A stretch of DNA of 64,000 bases from Sweltsa coloradensis. Lineage: Eukaryota > Arthropoda > Insecta > Plecoptera > Chloroperlidae. The first letter of the stretch is position 1; each line of letters opens with the position of its first letter. The position numbers and the translations under genes are program-made. Shown piece by piece: positions 1 through 14,000 of the stretch. Location of the stretch: the NCBI GenBank assembly GCA_024449915.1, contig JAMZAV010003114.1:153693-217692 (forward strand), read 5' to 3'. The notes below the pieces were generated by a model. That model was not told the DNA's origin. It worked only from the letters and a program-made list of their open reading frames with translations, and searched no databases.

Positions 1-2091
1 TGAAATGGAAATACTATATACGTACCTATGTATCAAAAAGGAAATCAATAGTTGAAAATTGTAGAGCTCATGTGCCCGTCTATATTTGCGCACTCTGTAA
101 TACATAAACTTACACTGACCCATAACTATATATGTACTCCAAAAAAAAAGAAAAAAAAAAGATTGGCAAAAAAAAGAATTTGAACTACCTATCGATTTAA
201 AATTTAAATGCAATACAGTAGTTTGTAAAAATGCATAAAATGCAAAATGCACTATGCTCTGCAGGGGCGTACGCGGACGCCAGCTGTAAAAAGATTTTAA
301 AAAAAGATCCTTTTCTACGAAATGTTTTTCGGTTCCATTGAATTTTGTAAAAATGGGCTTGACTGCATGTTAGTTTTTTATTCTACCATAGGCCCTACAC
401 AAATATATGTGTTCCATGTACATTGTACATACATTCAATATGCATTTGATTATTGACAATTGACATTGATGGCATTTTAAACTAAAGTCTTCTATCACAT
501 CAATGACAGAAGTCAGAAACAATGGCAAGGTTAAGTGGCCACGATGGAAATGTCCAAGCCAAGACTTTATTAGGGATAGAATCATTATTGCTTAAAGTTT
601 TTAAAATATAAGATAAAAATCTATTCAAAACTATGTCTTTAACATTGCATAATAAATACATTCATAATCCACAAACAACAAAAAAGGAAATGCAAAGTGC
701 GTTACAATTATGTCAGTGATGCAGGTGCCCAGTTTCACATTTTAAATTTGTGGGTATTACATTGAGCCTCATTTTACTTTTGCTATGCATTTAAAAGTTG
801 TAAAAAATAAATAAAAATACATCAGACGTCAAACTCGAATCTTCTGTTTAAAAAAGTAAAAATATAAATACTGTAAGTGTACCGGTATAATATATTTCAA
901 AACTTGAGTTGGCTCAATGCTTGTGGCCTGTAAGTAAAATTGATGAAAGTTCACACCCAATGCTGTGGAAGTAATGGACTCAGTTCCAGTTAGCACTGCG
1001 ACGTCATTGCACTTGACGAGTGTTGCACTAGGTAGGGCATTCTCTGTGGATCCTTTATATTGGATACCAAGAAAGAAGAATGCCTGAAAAAGTCCCTCTC
1101 CACAAAAAAAACAGTGCAACCACCCAACAACACGGCTTAGTGATACAATGATACAATTTACGACCCTCACATCTTACCGCAGTGCCGGAAAGAGCTATTG
1201 AGAGGGGGGGGGGAGGGGGCAGGCATATCAAATACAGTAATTCCAATTTAATTTACTGAGCAGAATTTGAAAAATACCCAGCTTTAACTGCACTTGATCC
1301 CTCGCACTGACCCTAGGACTGAGTGCGACCCAGTGCAGCATCTGCATGCCTAGTGCAACGTGGCCAATGCAACTTGTGACTGCCCAATGAAATAGAACCA
1401 TCACTTTCAGTGCATCCAGTGTAAAATGCCATAAAAAAGATAGTGCAGGACTATAATTAAAAGTTAGGTAGTGTATGTTTAGTGCTACAATTGCACAAAC
1501 AAAGGTGCATCCCACCACAATAAGTTTGAGTTATTTACGGTGACAAATTTGATTGGTAAGTACAAAGTCCCATTATATTAGAGTAAAGTAGTCATAAGTC
1601 ATACCATTACAAGACTAGTCATAAACCCTTGTTATTTCAAAAGGAACCTTTTCAGGGTTCCTTGGAATTTAAATATATATTAGTATTTGCAAATGCAAGC
1701 TGGAACCATCTCTCTCATAAACTAAACATTTCCAACTTTTGGGGTGGATTAAGACATTTGTTTGTAGCAATTGCCAATTGTGTTCTTCGCAGTAGAAAGA
1801 GTTGAGAAAAGTGGTGTTTTTTCTTCATGTCCCGAAGTGAAAATCAATAGGAACTACTTCTCACTTCACGCTTGAATCTCTTCATCAGCGCACATCCGGT
1901 CTGCGTCCGTCAATAGAAAGCGTTGCCTCACACAACCAAAACTCATTAGAACGTGACTAAGTGGTCGTAAGAGTCAAACTCGTAACTTCGTGTTTTTTGA
2001 GATAAAGTTAGCAAAACTCTGTGCTTGGAATTTAAAATTGCCACCTTATACCTTTGGTTTCCGTGTGTCTCCCTAGGGGTGGTGGCGGTGA
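1..2091. other. 3' flank of mannosidase gene, no coding signal
   Basis: AT-rich sequence downstream of the minus-strand mannosidase stop codon. Short open frames on both strands show no domain, no splice context and no codon bias, so I read no gene here. Positions about 60-140 are a diverged relative of the inverted-repeat element at 36157-36574 (shared words such as TTTGCGCA and CCCATAAC). A pure G tract lies near 1204-1219. I could not identify the mannosidase polyadenylation site; no clear AATAAA on the minus strand lies close to the stop. Confidence 0.5.
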
Positions 2092-5000
2092 TCACGTGTT
2101 ATAGATGGGGAGCGGGTGCGCCTCCGAGTTGAACACGAACTTGTCCAGGCTGATGAGCTGTCGGTCGTCGCTGAAGAGGAGGTAGAGATACTTGAGCGTC
2201 TCGCCGAGGAAGAAAGACTCCATCATGTCTCGTGGACGCAGGTTCTGGACGTTACGCACATTGCCGATAGATGTGTACCCGTTGGTTACCTTGGTGTATT
2301 TCTCAAATGCCTGCAATGTGGAATAATATGTAATATGCTTATCCAACCTGTCAACCCTTCTCCAATATAAACAACTAATATGTTAAGCCTATGTTAGTTA
2401 ACTAGGGTAAGTAAACCTGATTTGGAGGGGCCAATGGCCAATAGACCATTTTCAGAATTAACTGCGCATGCGAGCTCCGTTGCAAAGCATTATGGGAGAA
2501 AGGGCATTTACATGCTAAATGCCATATGATTGGGATTGTGGCTGACTGCAGTTCACAGTCGTTCGTCTTTACGTAAAGATTCTTTTTAGTTCCTTCCTGT
2601 AAGGATAATTCGTTATTTTATTAGATTGTGAACGCAGTTCTCCACACACCCGAGCATATGGCATTTAGCATGTAAATGCCCTTTCTCCCATAATGCTTTG
2701 CGCGCGCGATGTAGAGGGCGCTGGTGATTTTGTAAATCGTCTATTGGAGAGTTAGAGTTACAGGTACAGTTAAGAGAGATTAGTTTGTACAATAACAGTT
2801 GTCCCAAGAGTGTGAAGAGTGACAAGTGACAAGTGTGAGTGCCTCTGAGTATAGCACCTAGAAATACAAGGCCTACTAGATTTGACGAGCCACCTGAAAT
2901 ATAAGAAAACATACCAACGGCTCTCTTAGCTAATTCTTACTGGAGTACCCTACCTGAAATATCTGCCATCCCCAGTCTTGGTAGGTGGTGTTGCCAGTCA
3001 GCTGGTACATGTACCACAGACTCTCGATAAACTCCGGACGAAGTAGATTGTGGGCGTCGTTCGTCTTTACGTAAAGATCCTCTTTAGTTCCTTCCTGTAA
3101 GGATAATTTGTTATTTTATTAGATAGTGGCAGTGCTGGGGATGTTCTTCTATGAAATTAACTTTATTATAGTTCTGTTCACTGTTAAATTAATAGCCTTA
3201 CTTTTGAAAAGAGCAAGGTCATTTATTTGGAAAAAGAAATGTTAGTTAGTTATTGGGGTTTTAGCGCTCAAAACAGTAAGTTAAAAAAAAAAAATGTTAT
3301 TTTTGAAAAGCCCTTTCCCTAACTGGGTACGATATTTTTACTAATATCCTTGGTAATTGCAAAGTAATATATTTAGGGCTGGGCGAGTACTCGAATTTTC
3401 GAGTGCGAGTAGAGTTCACGGCGAGTTCGAACAAATTCGAGTTTCATTTATTTTGAACGAGAATATTCGAGTGTCAATAAAACAGCATTTTCATTTACCG
3501 ACCCTCAAAATTACGTGTTTCCTCCGTTAGATAGCAGCACAAGCGGCAAATCGAACTTCTTCCGACGTGAAACTCGTTATGATTGGCCGGCTGAACTTTG
3601 CGAGATCCAATTGGAGTTAGCCATTCATCACATGCGAGCGTTGATTGGCTGTCAGTTTTTGTGAAATCATTCACGTCTACCGTGTATCACCACTTTTTGT
3701 GTCCGAGATGTTGTTGACACTGTATCTTTTGTTTGCTACGAAAGTAAAATGGTCACGATTCACAAGACGAGAGCAGAGGATCCAGATGATTCGTAAAAAT
3801 ATGCGGCGGACTAGGCTTAGGCGTAATTTAATTTCTTCTCTAAAGCATAGGCTTAGCATGGAATACAACAAAGGCTTAGCATGGAATACAATTCCGGTCC
3901 GTGTCGGTATGCAAGAAAGTAGGCCTAATTTTTATTTGATTATCGATTAAAACTAAGGTTGCCCATCGATGTTAAATGCCAACATCGACATCGAATCAAA
4001 AAAATCGATGTCAAATCGCGATGTCGAAATTTTTTCCGACATCGACATCGAAACACAAAAAAATCGACATCGAAATTCCAAAATTCGCCTTTGTAGCTGA
4101 AATATTAGCCTGGGTTCGTTCAGTACGAAATAATACGCGTGCGAAGTTACATAAAAAACGGACAGTAGGTATGTATCATGTTTCCCGAGAACGCCAAGTA
4201 GTGTCAACACTAGTCCGTGATGCAGGCCGGCCGGCGAGTTCTCCCCCCCCCCCTCACCCCGCCCGCTCCTACGCAATAGCTGATCCGGCACAACTCGGCC
4301 GCCGGGCTGCATGGAGTGAGGCAAATACTACGCGACTATCTCTCTCTCCCTTGTTGCAGACAAGTTTTTATCAGCACCTCTCACACGTGCGTGCAGGCAA
4401 CAGCTGATATGGTGTGTACTGTGTAGCAGGCTATTAGTACTGACGGACGGAAATTCAGAGGCACTCAAGGTCGACAAGATAACAAGTGAAGTAGGCCTAC
4501 ATGTTATAGCCTTCTTTAATCAATGATGTTAGGAACAAAATCATTTCAATTTATTTTATATAAGACTTGTTTTTATTACGAAAATATAAAAATAAATATT
4601 ATAAAATAAAACGAACAATAAATAACTGTTTCTGTAACAAAAAGTCTGTATTAAAAATCACCACACAAAAAACGAAAAATATCCAACATTATAATAAGAA
4701 TTTGTTAAAAGATAACTGCAGATTGCAATGGATATTACAACCGACTGAAGAGAACACGTCAACTTAATCTCCGACTAAAACACAAGTGAAACAACGTCGA
4801 TGACTGGATGTACCACCCTCGCAGTCGCACATCCCTTGACCAACCTCAATCTTAACGGCAAGGTCGCTGACCCCGAGTGCAGGCAGTGAGAGCTCGATGC
4901 GGGGAGGGGGCAGGGCGTAGCCAGCCGGCCGGCCGGCCAGTGCAGGCGAGGCGACAAAAGACACGTCAGTGTGCGCGCGCTGTCATTGAAAACTCGCGAT

Positions 5001-8000
5001 GAAAAAGTTGTGAAAAATGATGGGGACAAAATTAAGAGACCGTTTTTGGGGGGATTTTATTTTTTTATGCGCTTTATATTATTTTAATATTTATACTTGA
5101 AATTGGCGATTTTTGGATTTGGCAAAAAATACAAAATATCTATATCATAAAAATCGATTTGATGTTTTAATAAAAAATCGATGTCGAAAATTTGCTTCGA
5201 CATCGATTATTAATCGATTAATCGATGTCGATGGGCATCCTTAATTAAAAAGATTATCGATTGACGTAAATAATATTGATATTTATAGATCCAAATTGGT
5301 TACACATGCACGATTATTGACATTCAAATTCATATCGAACGGCAACCCTACCACTAAGCAGCATCTTCTTACCTGAATATTGAAATAAGTGATCTCTGGT
5401 GCTAGGAATGTTGGCTGCTGAGCATAGGTCTGGTAGCAGGTGGCAAGCAGGTCTTCTGCTAGATCCATGTGCTCTCTGGGCAAGCCATTGTGTACACCAA
5501 GAGCAAGGGTTCCTGGCAGATAGCAGGACAGGTGGTCCTTAACAGAAAACACAGTGCTCATGTAAACTAAGATTCTCCGAGTGGACAAGTAAAGCAACGT
5601 GCACTTGAGCACATGTCTGGAGCATTTAGGTCGCCAGCCAGCAAGAGTGGAAGGGGAAACGTCTGGTAAATCTCAAAGAACACTTCACACTGTATTCTAA
5701 TGTGTCAGCACAAGTTAATTCTCTTACCATCTTAGGCTTGAAGTCCCTTCCTCCGGCCAGGAGTTCCCCTAGGAACAGGTACTTGTTCTGGGTTGTACGC
5801 TTCACTAGATGCTTCTTCACGCCCGCCATGGCTTCCATGAAGTCGTCTCGCAAACTGAAGGCAAAGTGCACATTACAAGTAGGCGCACAAGTAGACTACA
5901 GGCCACCAAAACGGGCGTAGGCTACTGACCGAACACTACCACTACACCTCACGTAGTATAAATAAAAATAAATAAATAAATTGTATTTAGAGTCTATCCA
6001 CTCAGTTATATAATCATCATAATCATACCTAACCACTTTACAAGTAAAGGAAGGATTTGTAAAAATTTATGTTTGATTTGACTTTGCTTTTAAAGAAGTA
6101 AGCAACAATCTGTTTTTGAGGGAATTAGGAAAAAAGCGGGGCTTATATGCGTGTAAATATGGTATTTAACACCTGACAAACCAAGCAGCTACTCATAGTG
6201 GAGCTCTTATCTCTTAAGGCTCCAAGGGTTATTACTGTGGAGTAGGTCTATGGAAACTGAGTCAGAACTTACTAGTCTATGGTCCGTCCAGTCTGTATCC
6301 ATTGCTTCAGCAGGTACTCATAGTAGCTATCTCCTCGAGCTCCAAGGGTTATTGTAGAGTATGAGCGGAACTTGCCCGTGTTGGCGTTAATGAAGATTGG
6401 CACCAGGCCTTCAGTCTTTTCTAAAGTGTGTATGTGAAGAGACACTTTTGCAGCAGCCTCCTGTTATCCAAACAAACACGCTAAGAATTAGCAAGTTGCA
6501 GCGACATAGGCCTACATTCCATGGATAACCTTCATATAGCACATACATAGGGATGGCATTTTGAACGGTCAAATTAAAATTGGTCATGACTCATAGTCAT
6601 GAGTCATGACCAAAAGTCGGTAAAATATAAGTAGGGTATATTTTCCTCGTACTGTATAAATTATTGCGACAGGATAGGCCTACTTACGAGTACGACAAGA
6701 CATTTGTCTGCAACCTAGTTAATCAACATTCAACGGGGAATAATATTTATGATGAAAATGAGTGATTGGGGCAACATTTACTAGCTATTTGTCTGCTCCT
6801 GTCGAAAAGTATTCAAGGCAACACCAGTGAATTGTCCAATTTCAAATTTGGTATACCTAGATTGGAGAAGGGTTGACAGGTTGGGAAAGCATAGAGAACA
6901 TAAAACCCAGCCTGAAGGGCTGGGGGCAACAAAACTTTTCACCTGCTGATGACAACTGCAGCTAATTTAAAGTTGTTTTGTTTGTTACCTTAATCCACGA
7001 CGCGTTTCGTCCTTCTGGGACTCATCAGGCGGATGGTGGCCACTAAAAATCATTAGCTACATGCAAACAAACTAACAACACATAACCAAACCTGTGGTAG
7101 GGCCATGCATGCAAGAAGCAAATTCTGCATGCATGTTTTTCATCATCAGCAAGGTTACTTCACACACCATTCATACTGGGGCACGCAATCAGCACAAACA
7201 GTAAGGGGCTTCCCTCCCAACTCTGGTGCTCGGGAGACAAGAAATCCATGACTTACCCTGGATTCGAACCAGGACCCTTGGCAACAAGAGAAAAGCTGCC
7301 CCTCCTGCTGTTGCTGGGCAAGGGTGCCTCTTCATTCATTCTAAGAGAAAGGGTTAGAGATAGGAAGGATGGAAAGTCACAACACAGCACAACCAGTGAG
7401 GGGGCTTCCCTCCTAGACTCTGGTGCTTGGGCGACAAAAGAACCATGTCTTACCCTGGATTTGAACCAAGACCCGTGGCAACGAGAGAGGCTGCCCTACT
7501 AATTGTGACTGGGATTCGAAAACGAAAGGAAACAATACTACAAATTGCAAGCTCTTGGCCAGGGTAAGTCATGGATTTCTTGTCTCCCGAGCACCAGAGT
7601 TGGGAGGGAAGCCCCCTTACTGTTTGTGCTGACTGCGTGCCCCAGTATGAATGGTGTGTGAAGTAACCTTGCTGATGATGACAACATGCATGCAGAATTT
7701 GTTTCTTGCGTGGCCCTACCACAGGTTTGGTTATGTGTTGTGAGTTTTGTTTGCATGTAGTTAGCTGATTTTTAGTGGCCACCATCCGCCTGATGAGTCC
7801 CAGAAGGACGAAACGCGTCGTGGATTAAGGTAACAAACAACTTTAAATTAGCTGCAGTTGTCATCAGCAGGTGAAAAGTTTTGTCGCCCCCAGCCCTTCA
7901 GGCTGGGTTTTATGTTCTCTATGCTTTCCCAACCTGTCAACCCTTCTCCAATCTATACTAAACTAGCCGATTGGCCTTTTCCTATTTGTAACATAAGTAA

Positions 8001-11000
8001 CCAATTTCAAATTTGTTAGGGGATGCAACTTAAGTTGAGTTACATTTGAAGAATGAGTGATGTCAATGAACTAAATAAGTAAAAATAATACTTTGAGCAA
8101 TTATTTGACCGGCCTGCCCTCCTTAATAGTCAAGAGCAGTTTTACACTTGGGCGCAACAAGCTATACCGTAGTGTCCTGAATATAAGCCTACCCTTTTTT
8201 CATTATTTTAAGTCTCAAAGTCCCTTACCAGTTACTAGCTAATATATGCATATGCTTTTGCATATGTTTTTTAATATTTCAACAAGAAATGTTAGGGGGT
8301 CGGCTTATATTCAGGTTTGGCCTATATTCGGCACAATACGGTATTAGGTGGCACATTATTTTGAAACACAGCCTAGCTATGATCGAAGCAAAGTTAGCGC
8401 AAACGAGACCGACGTATTAGTTTGGCACGAATGGCGAGTCAGACTTTGCTCGGTAGGTTTGAATCTGACGCAACACGCACCTCGTACTTGGGATCTCCGC
8501 TCGCCCTGCTCAGGTCCCGGAACTCCAGCTGGACGGTGGTCACCTCTGAGGTGCTGCTGTCCGGGCTCCACTTGGGAGAGTGCGCCTTCCGAGTCTTGAG
8601 GTTCACGTCCGAGTACGGGACGCCGGACTCGGAGTGGAAACACGGCAGCAGGCGGTTGCCAAGGTCCACCTGGAGACCAGTGTTGTGTAGCGACAAACAG
8701 TCGTGCGGGGAGGGGGATGTACTCAACCAAGAACTATATGGTTAATGTGGACAATATATTTTGTAGTATGAAGTGCAAGGAAGACTGGAAGAGTGGAGCA
8801 AGACAACAGAAACATTTGGAGTGAGAATCAGTCCAGAGAACAACGAGGGTAACATCACCTTAAAATAGCAGCAGGAAAAGATTTGCTTCTTAAGTTGTTT
8901 TATTTATCCAACCTGCATTTCTAGCCAATTAAATATTCAGAAGTACGACCGTTAATTAAAACGTATTGTGTTTTGGTATTGCTGGTACTAAAAGAAAACA
9001 ACTAGATAGCGATTTTATTGCCAATGTAGCCTATATTTAACAGGGACAGATGTTATAAAACATTTAAGAACGTTACTTAGTCGTAAGCTCGTAACGAAAG
9101 AAGAAGAAAGAAAAGCTGGGAAAGAATAACAATAAAGTGGATTGATTCATAGAATTAAAGCTTGTCAATCCCGAATGTCAGGAACACTGAACTACAGTGA
9201 TTGAATCAATGGGTCTCTGCTGTACGTGCATGGCCAAGAGTCTTCACTCTAACACAAAGGCCAACTACTGTGACTTACAGAGTCTAGACAGCGAGTCTAG
9301 GACTCGATGCAGAACACTTACAGCCTTGTCGAGAAACATCTTGTCGCCTGACAAGTGGTAGGTGCTGAGCAGACTACCCAGTACTCGTATGGTCACCTCA
9401 AACAGGTTGACATCTTTGTTCACGTCGAAACTAAGATGGTTCGCCACCCAGTCCCGCGCCTCCGCAAACTCTGAAAGTAAACAGGAATGTGTTTACAGTG
9501 GGAAAGATAGAACGCATACATGTACAGCAGTCGGCTTTGACGGATAGGCCCAAGATTCATTGAAATGAATTAGCTGCAGTGCAGTTGTCATCAGCAGGTG
9601 GAGAGTTTTGTCAGGCTGGGCTTTATGTTCTCTATGCTTTCCCAACCTGTCAACCCTTCTCCAATCTAAACTGTAATTTAATAAGGGGGGCAGTGCACTT
9701 CATAACTAGGAAGAAGTTTTGGTATGGCTTTTAATTTAAATTTTCTGTTAATTCAAACTGCAGATTTTAGGGTTTCCTGGAATTTGAATTTAAAGGAGGG
9801 ACTAAACAGTCTCTTTTTGTACAAATTTAAGACATTTTGGATCTCTAAAACATAACAGTAGGTCTAGCCTACCTACTAGTGATGACATTGGGTAGTAAAT
9901 ATTGGAGTCGACTCCGGAGCCTTGGGAACCGGGTAGGAGTCGACTCCCCGATCCGCAAAAAAAAAAAAAAAAAAATTGAATTTTTTTATGCAAAAGTTAT
10001 TTTTAGCCCACTACTCTAGTTAAATAAATAATAAATAAATTGTATGAGTCTACCCACTCAGTTATATAACTGATTTTCAGTGGGGTTGCACAACGCTGTC
10101 CGGCCATTCCCCCCCCCAACCACTACGTATCACTAGCTTGCTTGTCTCTTGGCCCGGCCAAGACTCTCGCTGATTTGTTATGTTTACGTTTTGAGATAAG
10201 ATAACGACTAATGAGACAACAAGTGCAATCTCATTCAATTTATCATAAAAAAAAAAAAAAAAAATTTACCCGAGTCGACTCCAACAGGAGTCGGGTAGGA
10301 GTCGGGTACCCGAGTACCCGATGTCCTCCCTACTATAGATCTACGGTACCCAGAGTCCTGGTCAAAACGGTCGAGTCCAAATTGAAATGAATGCCGGCGA
10401 TTGAGAGGTTGTGTTCCTCACTCCTGCCAACAAGAACTGAGCCACACGGCACCCCAACCTATACAACGCATAAAACAGAGAACAAACTTGGCCGGAGGTG
10501 CGCGTACATTTGGCACAGGCCACAGTGGTGTTGGAACGTTGGTACATCTATACCTCAGGGCACACAAAATATGTTTTACAGTAGGTAGATGAGCAGTCAC
10601 CTTTTTTAAGCCCCATTATGTAGATAGTATCCATGGAATCAACGATGGTGAGTCCGAGCGTGAACCAGTCTTGATAGGTGGACGAGATCGGCTTCAAGTG
10701 GTCGTGGCCCCAGGCAAACTGTTTGTATCCCTGCCACGCGTGCTGCAGCGCCTTAACCACATCGGTCTGTCGCTCCGTCGTGGGGCCTGGAGCAGAGCGA
10801 AGAAACCCAGTCTCGGAATATTCCATATAGGTAGAAAGACACTGATATTATTTAATTAATCTACCTAAAAATAACAAATTTAAATGTAATTTTATTGTTT
10901 TTTGTAAGATGATTAGCATTCAAGATATAATTTTAAATTTTTGTACAGGTTCTTGAAGTGGCCTTAGGGACAAGCAATCATGAGATGTTTATGAAAAAAA

Positions 11001-14000
11001 ATAGCTTTGCTCTTATCATTAGAACTTGGGGAATCCTGCAAGTAAGTGTAATGACAATAAGCATTTTGCACGTGGCGACTTCTGAATTGTACGCACCATT
11101 AAACGTGAGCCCCTCTTTTGGCGGTGAGCCAATTTGGTCCAGATCGTGGTTAGGCTCATTCTCGTCCACGACTTCGTTCGTATCCTCTTGCTTGTGATTC
11201 TGAATGATGGCTGGAATCTCATTGATGTCTGGCAGGTCAACTTCAGTTGGTAGGCCTGCCTTTGTTTCCTACAAGAGAATAACAAAGTTACTGTAACGGT
11301 GTAGTCAGCACCTAGTCCTCATTCATTTCTACAATACATTCCATTCACTGAGCCCAAGGAAAGTAGTCCACCGGTAGTACTAGTTTACCTGTTACCATAC
11401 AGTAGGGAACCCACCTAAAAATAATACCTAAGTTACTAAACTGAATTTAGACGAACAGAACTTTATTTGACGATTACAATTTCCAAAACTGTCTTGGACC
11501 AACGGAAGCTAATGTAGGCCTACAATAAACAATATGAAGACTACCATAAAGAAAACACGTCTTCATTCCGTACATTTCATAGTTGAGCTTTCCGTAACAT
11601 TTCAGTCCAAGTCTAGGTCTTACTCAGAATGCTGATTGTTCCAAAGAGTCCCTTAATATTATACTATTTAACTAGGAATTTTGATCACTCAAGCATTTTC
11701 TTTTCCTTTTCTCACCTTAGTAATGTTTCTCCTTCAACACATCCCTACATCTCCAAGGTACAAGTAGGGCTACAGGTACTGGTACTGGTAGTAGGGCTAC
11801 CATACTTTGCATGTCTGAGCCATATAACCAATTGTTTTATAAATTATAAAGGGCAGTAAGTGTGAGCAAGTAATTTTATCAAGTGATTTGAAAAATAATT
11901 TCGGTCTAAATTAATTAGGTAGCCTTTAGGTAATAGGCCTGCCTATGAGACCATAAATAAGCTACATGGCTAGATGGTAGGTAGGCCTACCTTGCTAAGA
12001 GGAAGTTGGTGGGACGGTAACAGATTGTGTTGCAAGTCCTTTTGTTGTAGGCCTACGGGTACTGATTGTGATCCGTTGAATGCCTCGTTGTTTGCCGGAA
12101 AGAAGTAAATGATGAGCAGTATTATCACAAGGAACACCATGTAAACAGCACTTCGCTGCAGTCTCGACAACTGGTTCCATAACTGCAACATGGACACAAT
12201 ATGGTAACAATATGCTTGGGGGGTGACCTCCGATCGCGTCCGTATGAGAGTAAATCTGCACTGATACTGCAAATACTACTGCTCCATACACGTGCCCCCT
12301 GGTTAATACTAAACGATCGGAGACAAGATGCCTATCACAACCAATAGAGACAAAAATGGAACCTGTCCTTCTGAGGGCAATGTCAAATTTCTATTCTGGA
12401 ACGCGGGTGGAATATCCCAAGATAAATACATAGAGATTAAAAAGTTTTACATGACACTGACATAGACGCATTCGCAATAACCGAAGCAGGTGCCATAACA
12501 GATAAGGACAACTTGGAGAAGGCAGAAGTATTAGGATTTAATATCTATAACCTCCCACGAGCCAGACAAATTTCCTCAGGCATGATTATTGGGGTAAAAA
12601 GGTATTTGACAGCTAAGTTTAAGATACTACATGAAATGGAGGAAGGAGACAAAATTGAACTAGCCCAACTTGAATTATGGAAAAATACAAATAAAACCAA
12701 TATATCATAGCGTATAACCCGCCACTCAATGAAACCAACATATTAGACCGTATCGAAGTGGATGATGGTACTATAGTAGTAGGAGATTTCAACGCACCAA
12801 ACAAGCTGTGGAATTACAAGATAACAAGCAGGGTTGGCCACTTAGTAGAAGACTTTCTGGATAGTAACCCCATTATTCTTTTGGAAGGCACACCTTCGCC
12901 ATTTACCTTTTTATCATATACAGGCCACCAATCAAGACCGGACCTGGCCTTCTGCCATTCAAAAATCTATGATGATATTAAACAAGAAAATCTTGAATCT
13001 CCAACAGGGGCAGGACACAAAATGTTACTCATCACCAGAGAGAAAGTTCCGAGAGAGGACCAAGATAAAAGAATAAGCTGGAACTTTAAGAAAGCAAAGT
13101 GGAAGGAATTCAGAAGATTCACTGAAGAAAGGTTTACCAACAGAGTAGTGGCAGATAACACAGAACAAGAGAACAATGAGATTAACGAAATACTACAAGA
13201 AGCAGCGCAAAAATTCATACCAAGGGGAAAGGTGAAGAAATATAAACCCTTTTGGAACGAACACCTACAAGAACTAAAAGAGGAAAGGGATCACAAAAGA
13301 AAGGAAGCGGAAAGAACCGGAGACATGCAGGATATGATCAAGCTAAGGAAAGCACAAGCTATGTTCAGGAGACATGTCATCGAATGCAAAAGAAAAACCT
13401 TCCACGAGTTTGCCGAGAACATAGACTTCAGAAAAGATGGGAGCAAGGCACATAATTTTTTTTCTACCATGTGTAATAAAGATAAACAACAGAACAAGAA
13501 TGAACCAATAGAATACAAAAAAAAGCAGCTAACAGCAGACAAAGACAAAGCAGAAGCATTCTGTGAATATTTGGCTAAGCAGAGTAACCATACAAACCAG
13601 AAACATATAAGAGTAGAAAAGCAAAAATACAAGGACGACAGACTGGACCCATATAACGGCCCCTTTCTTCTGTGGGAACTTCAGTCAGCACTAAATAAAC
13701 TAAAATGTAAAAAATCCCCTGGAATTGATCTAATATATCCAGAATTTCTGAAGAATTTGGGTATGGAGGGAAAGAGCACTCTTCTTAACCTATGCAATAA
13801 AACCTGGGAAGGAAATTTACCCGACAGCTGGAGAAAAGCAGAAGTCATCCCTATACTGAAGAGGGGAAAAGACAGCAGCAAGATAGAAAGTTACAGACCC
13901 ATATCTCTAACTACAATGACAGCAAAAGTAATGAAGCACATGGGGAACTTCAGACTGAGGAATTTCCTAGAATCAAACCGGCTATTAACACCACATCAGG

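Noticed and set aside
829..1246. Short minus-strand frames (113 and 63 aa)
   Set aside because: Low-complexity composition with a poly-Pro run from a G tract, no homology that I recognise and no splice context.
3976..4407. 143-aa open frame
   Set aside because: It lies wholly inside a nonautonomous hAT-like element and its N-terminus is just the CATCGA terminal repeat; no domain.
7246..7500. tRNA genes on the minus strand near GGATTCGAACC
   Set aside because: B-box-like words recur within a repeat element without A box and acceptor stem at correct spacing.
8377..8745. Overlapping 95-117 aa frames on both strands
   Set aside because: They are shadows of mannosidase exon 6 (8481-8669, minus strand), whose GC-rich codons open the other frames.
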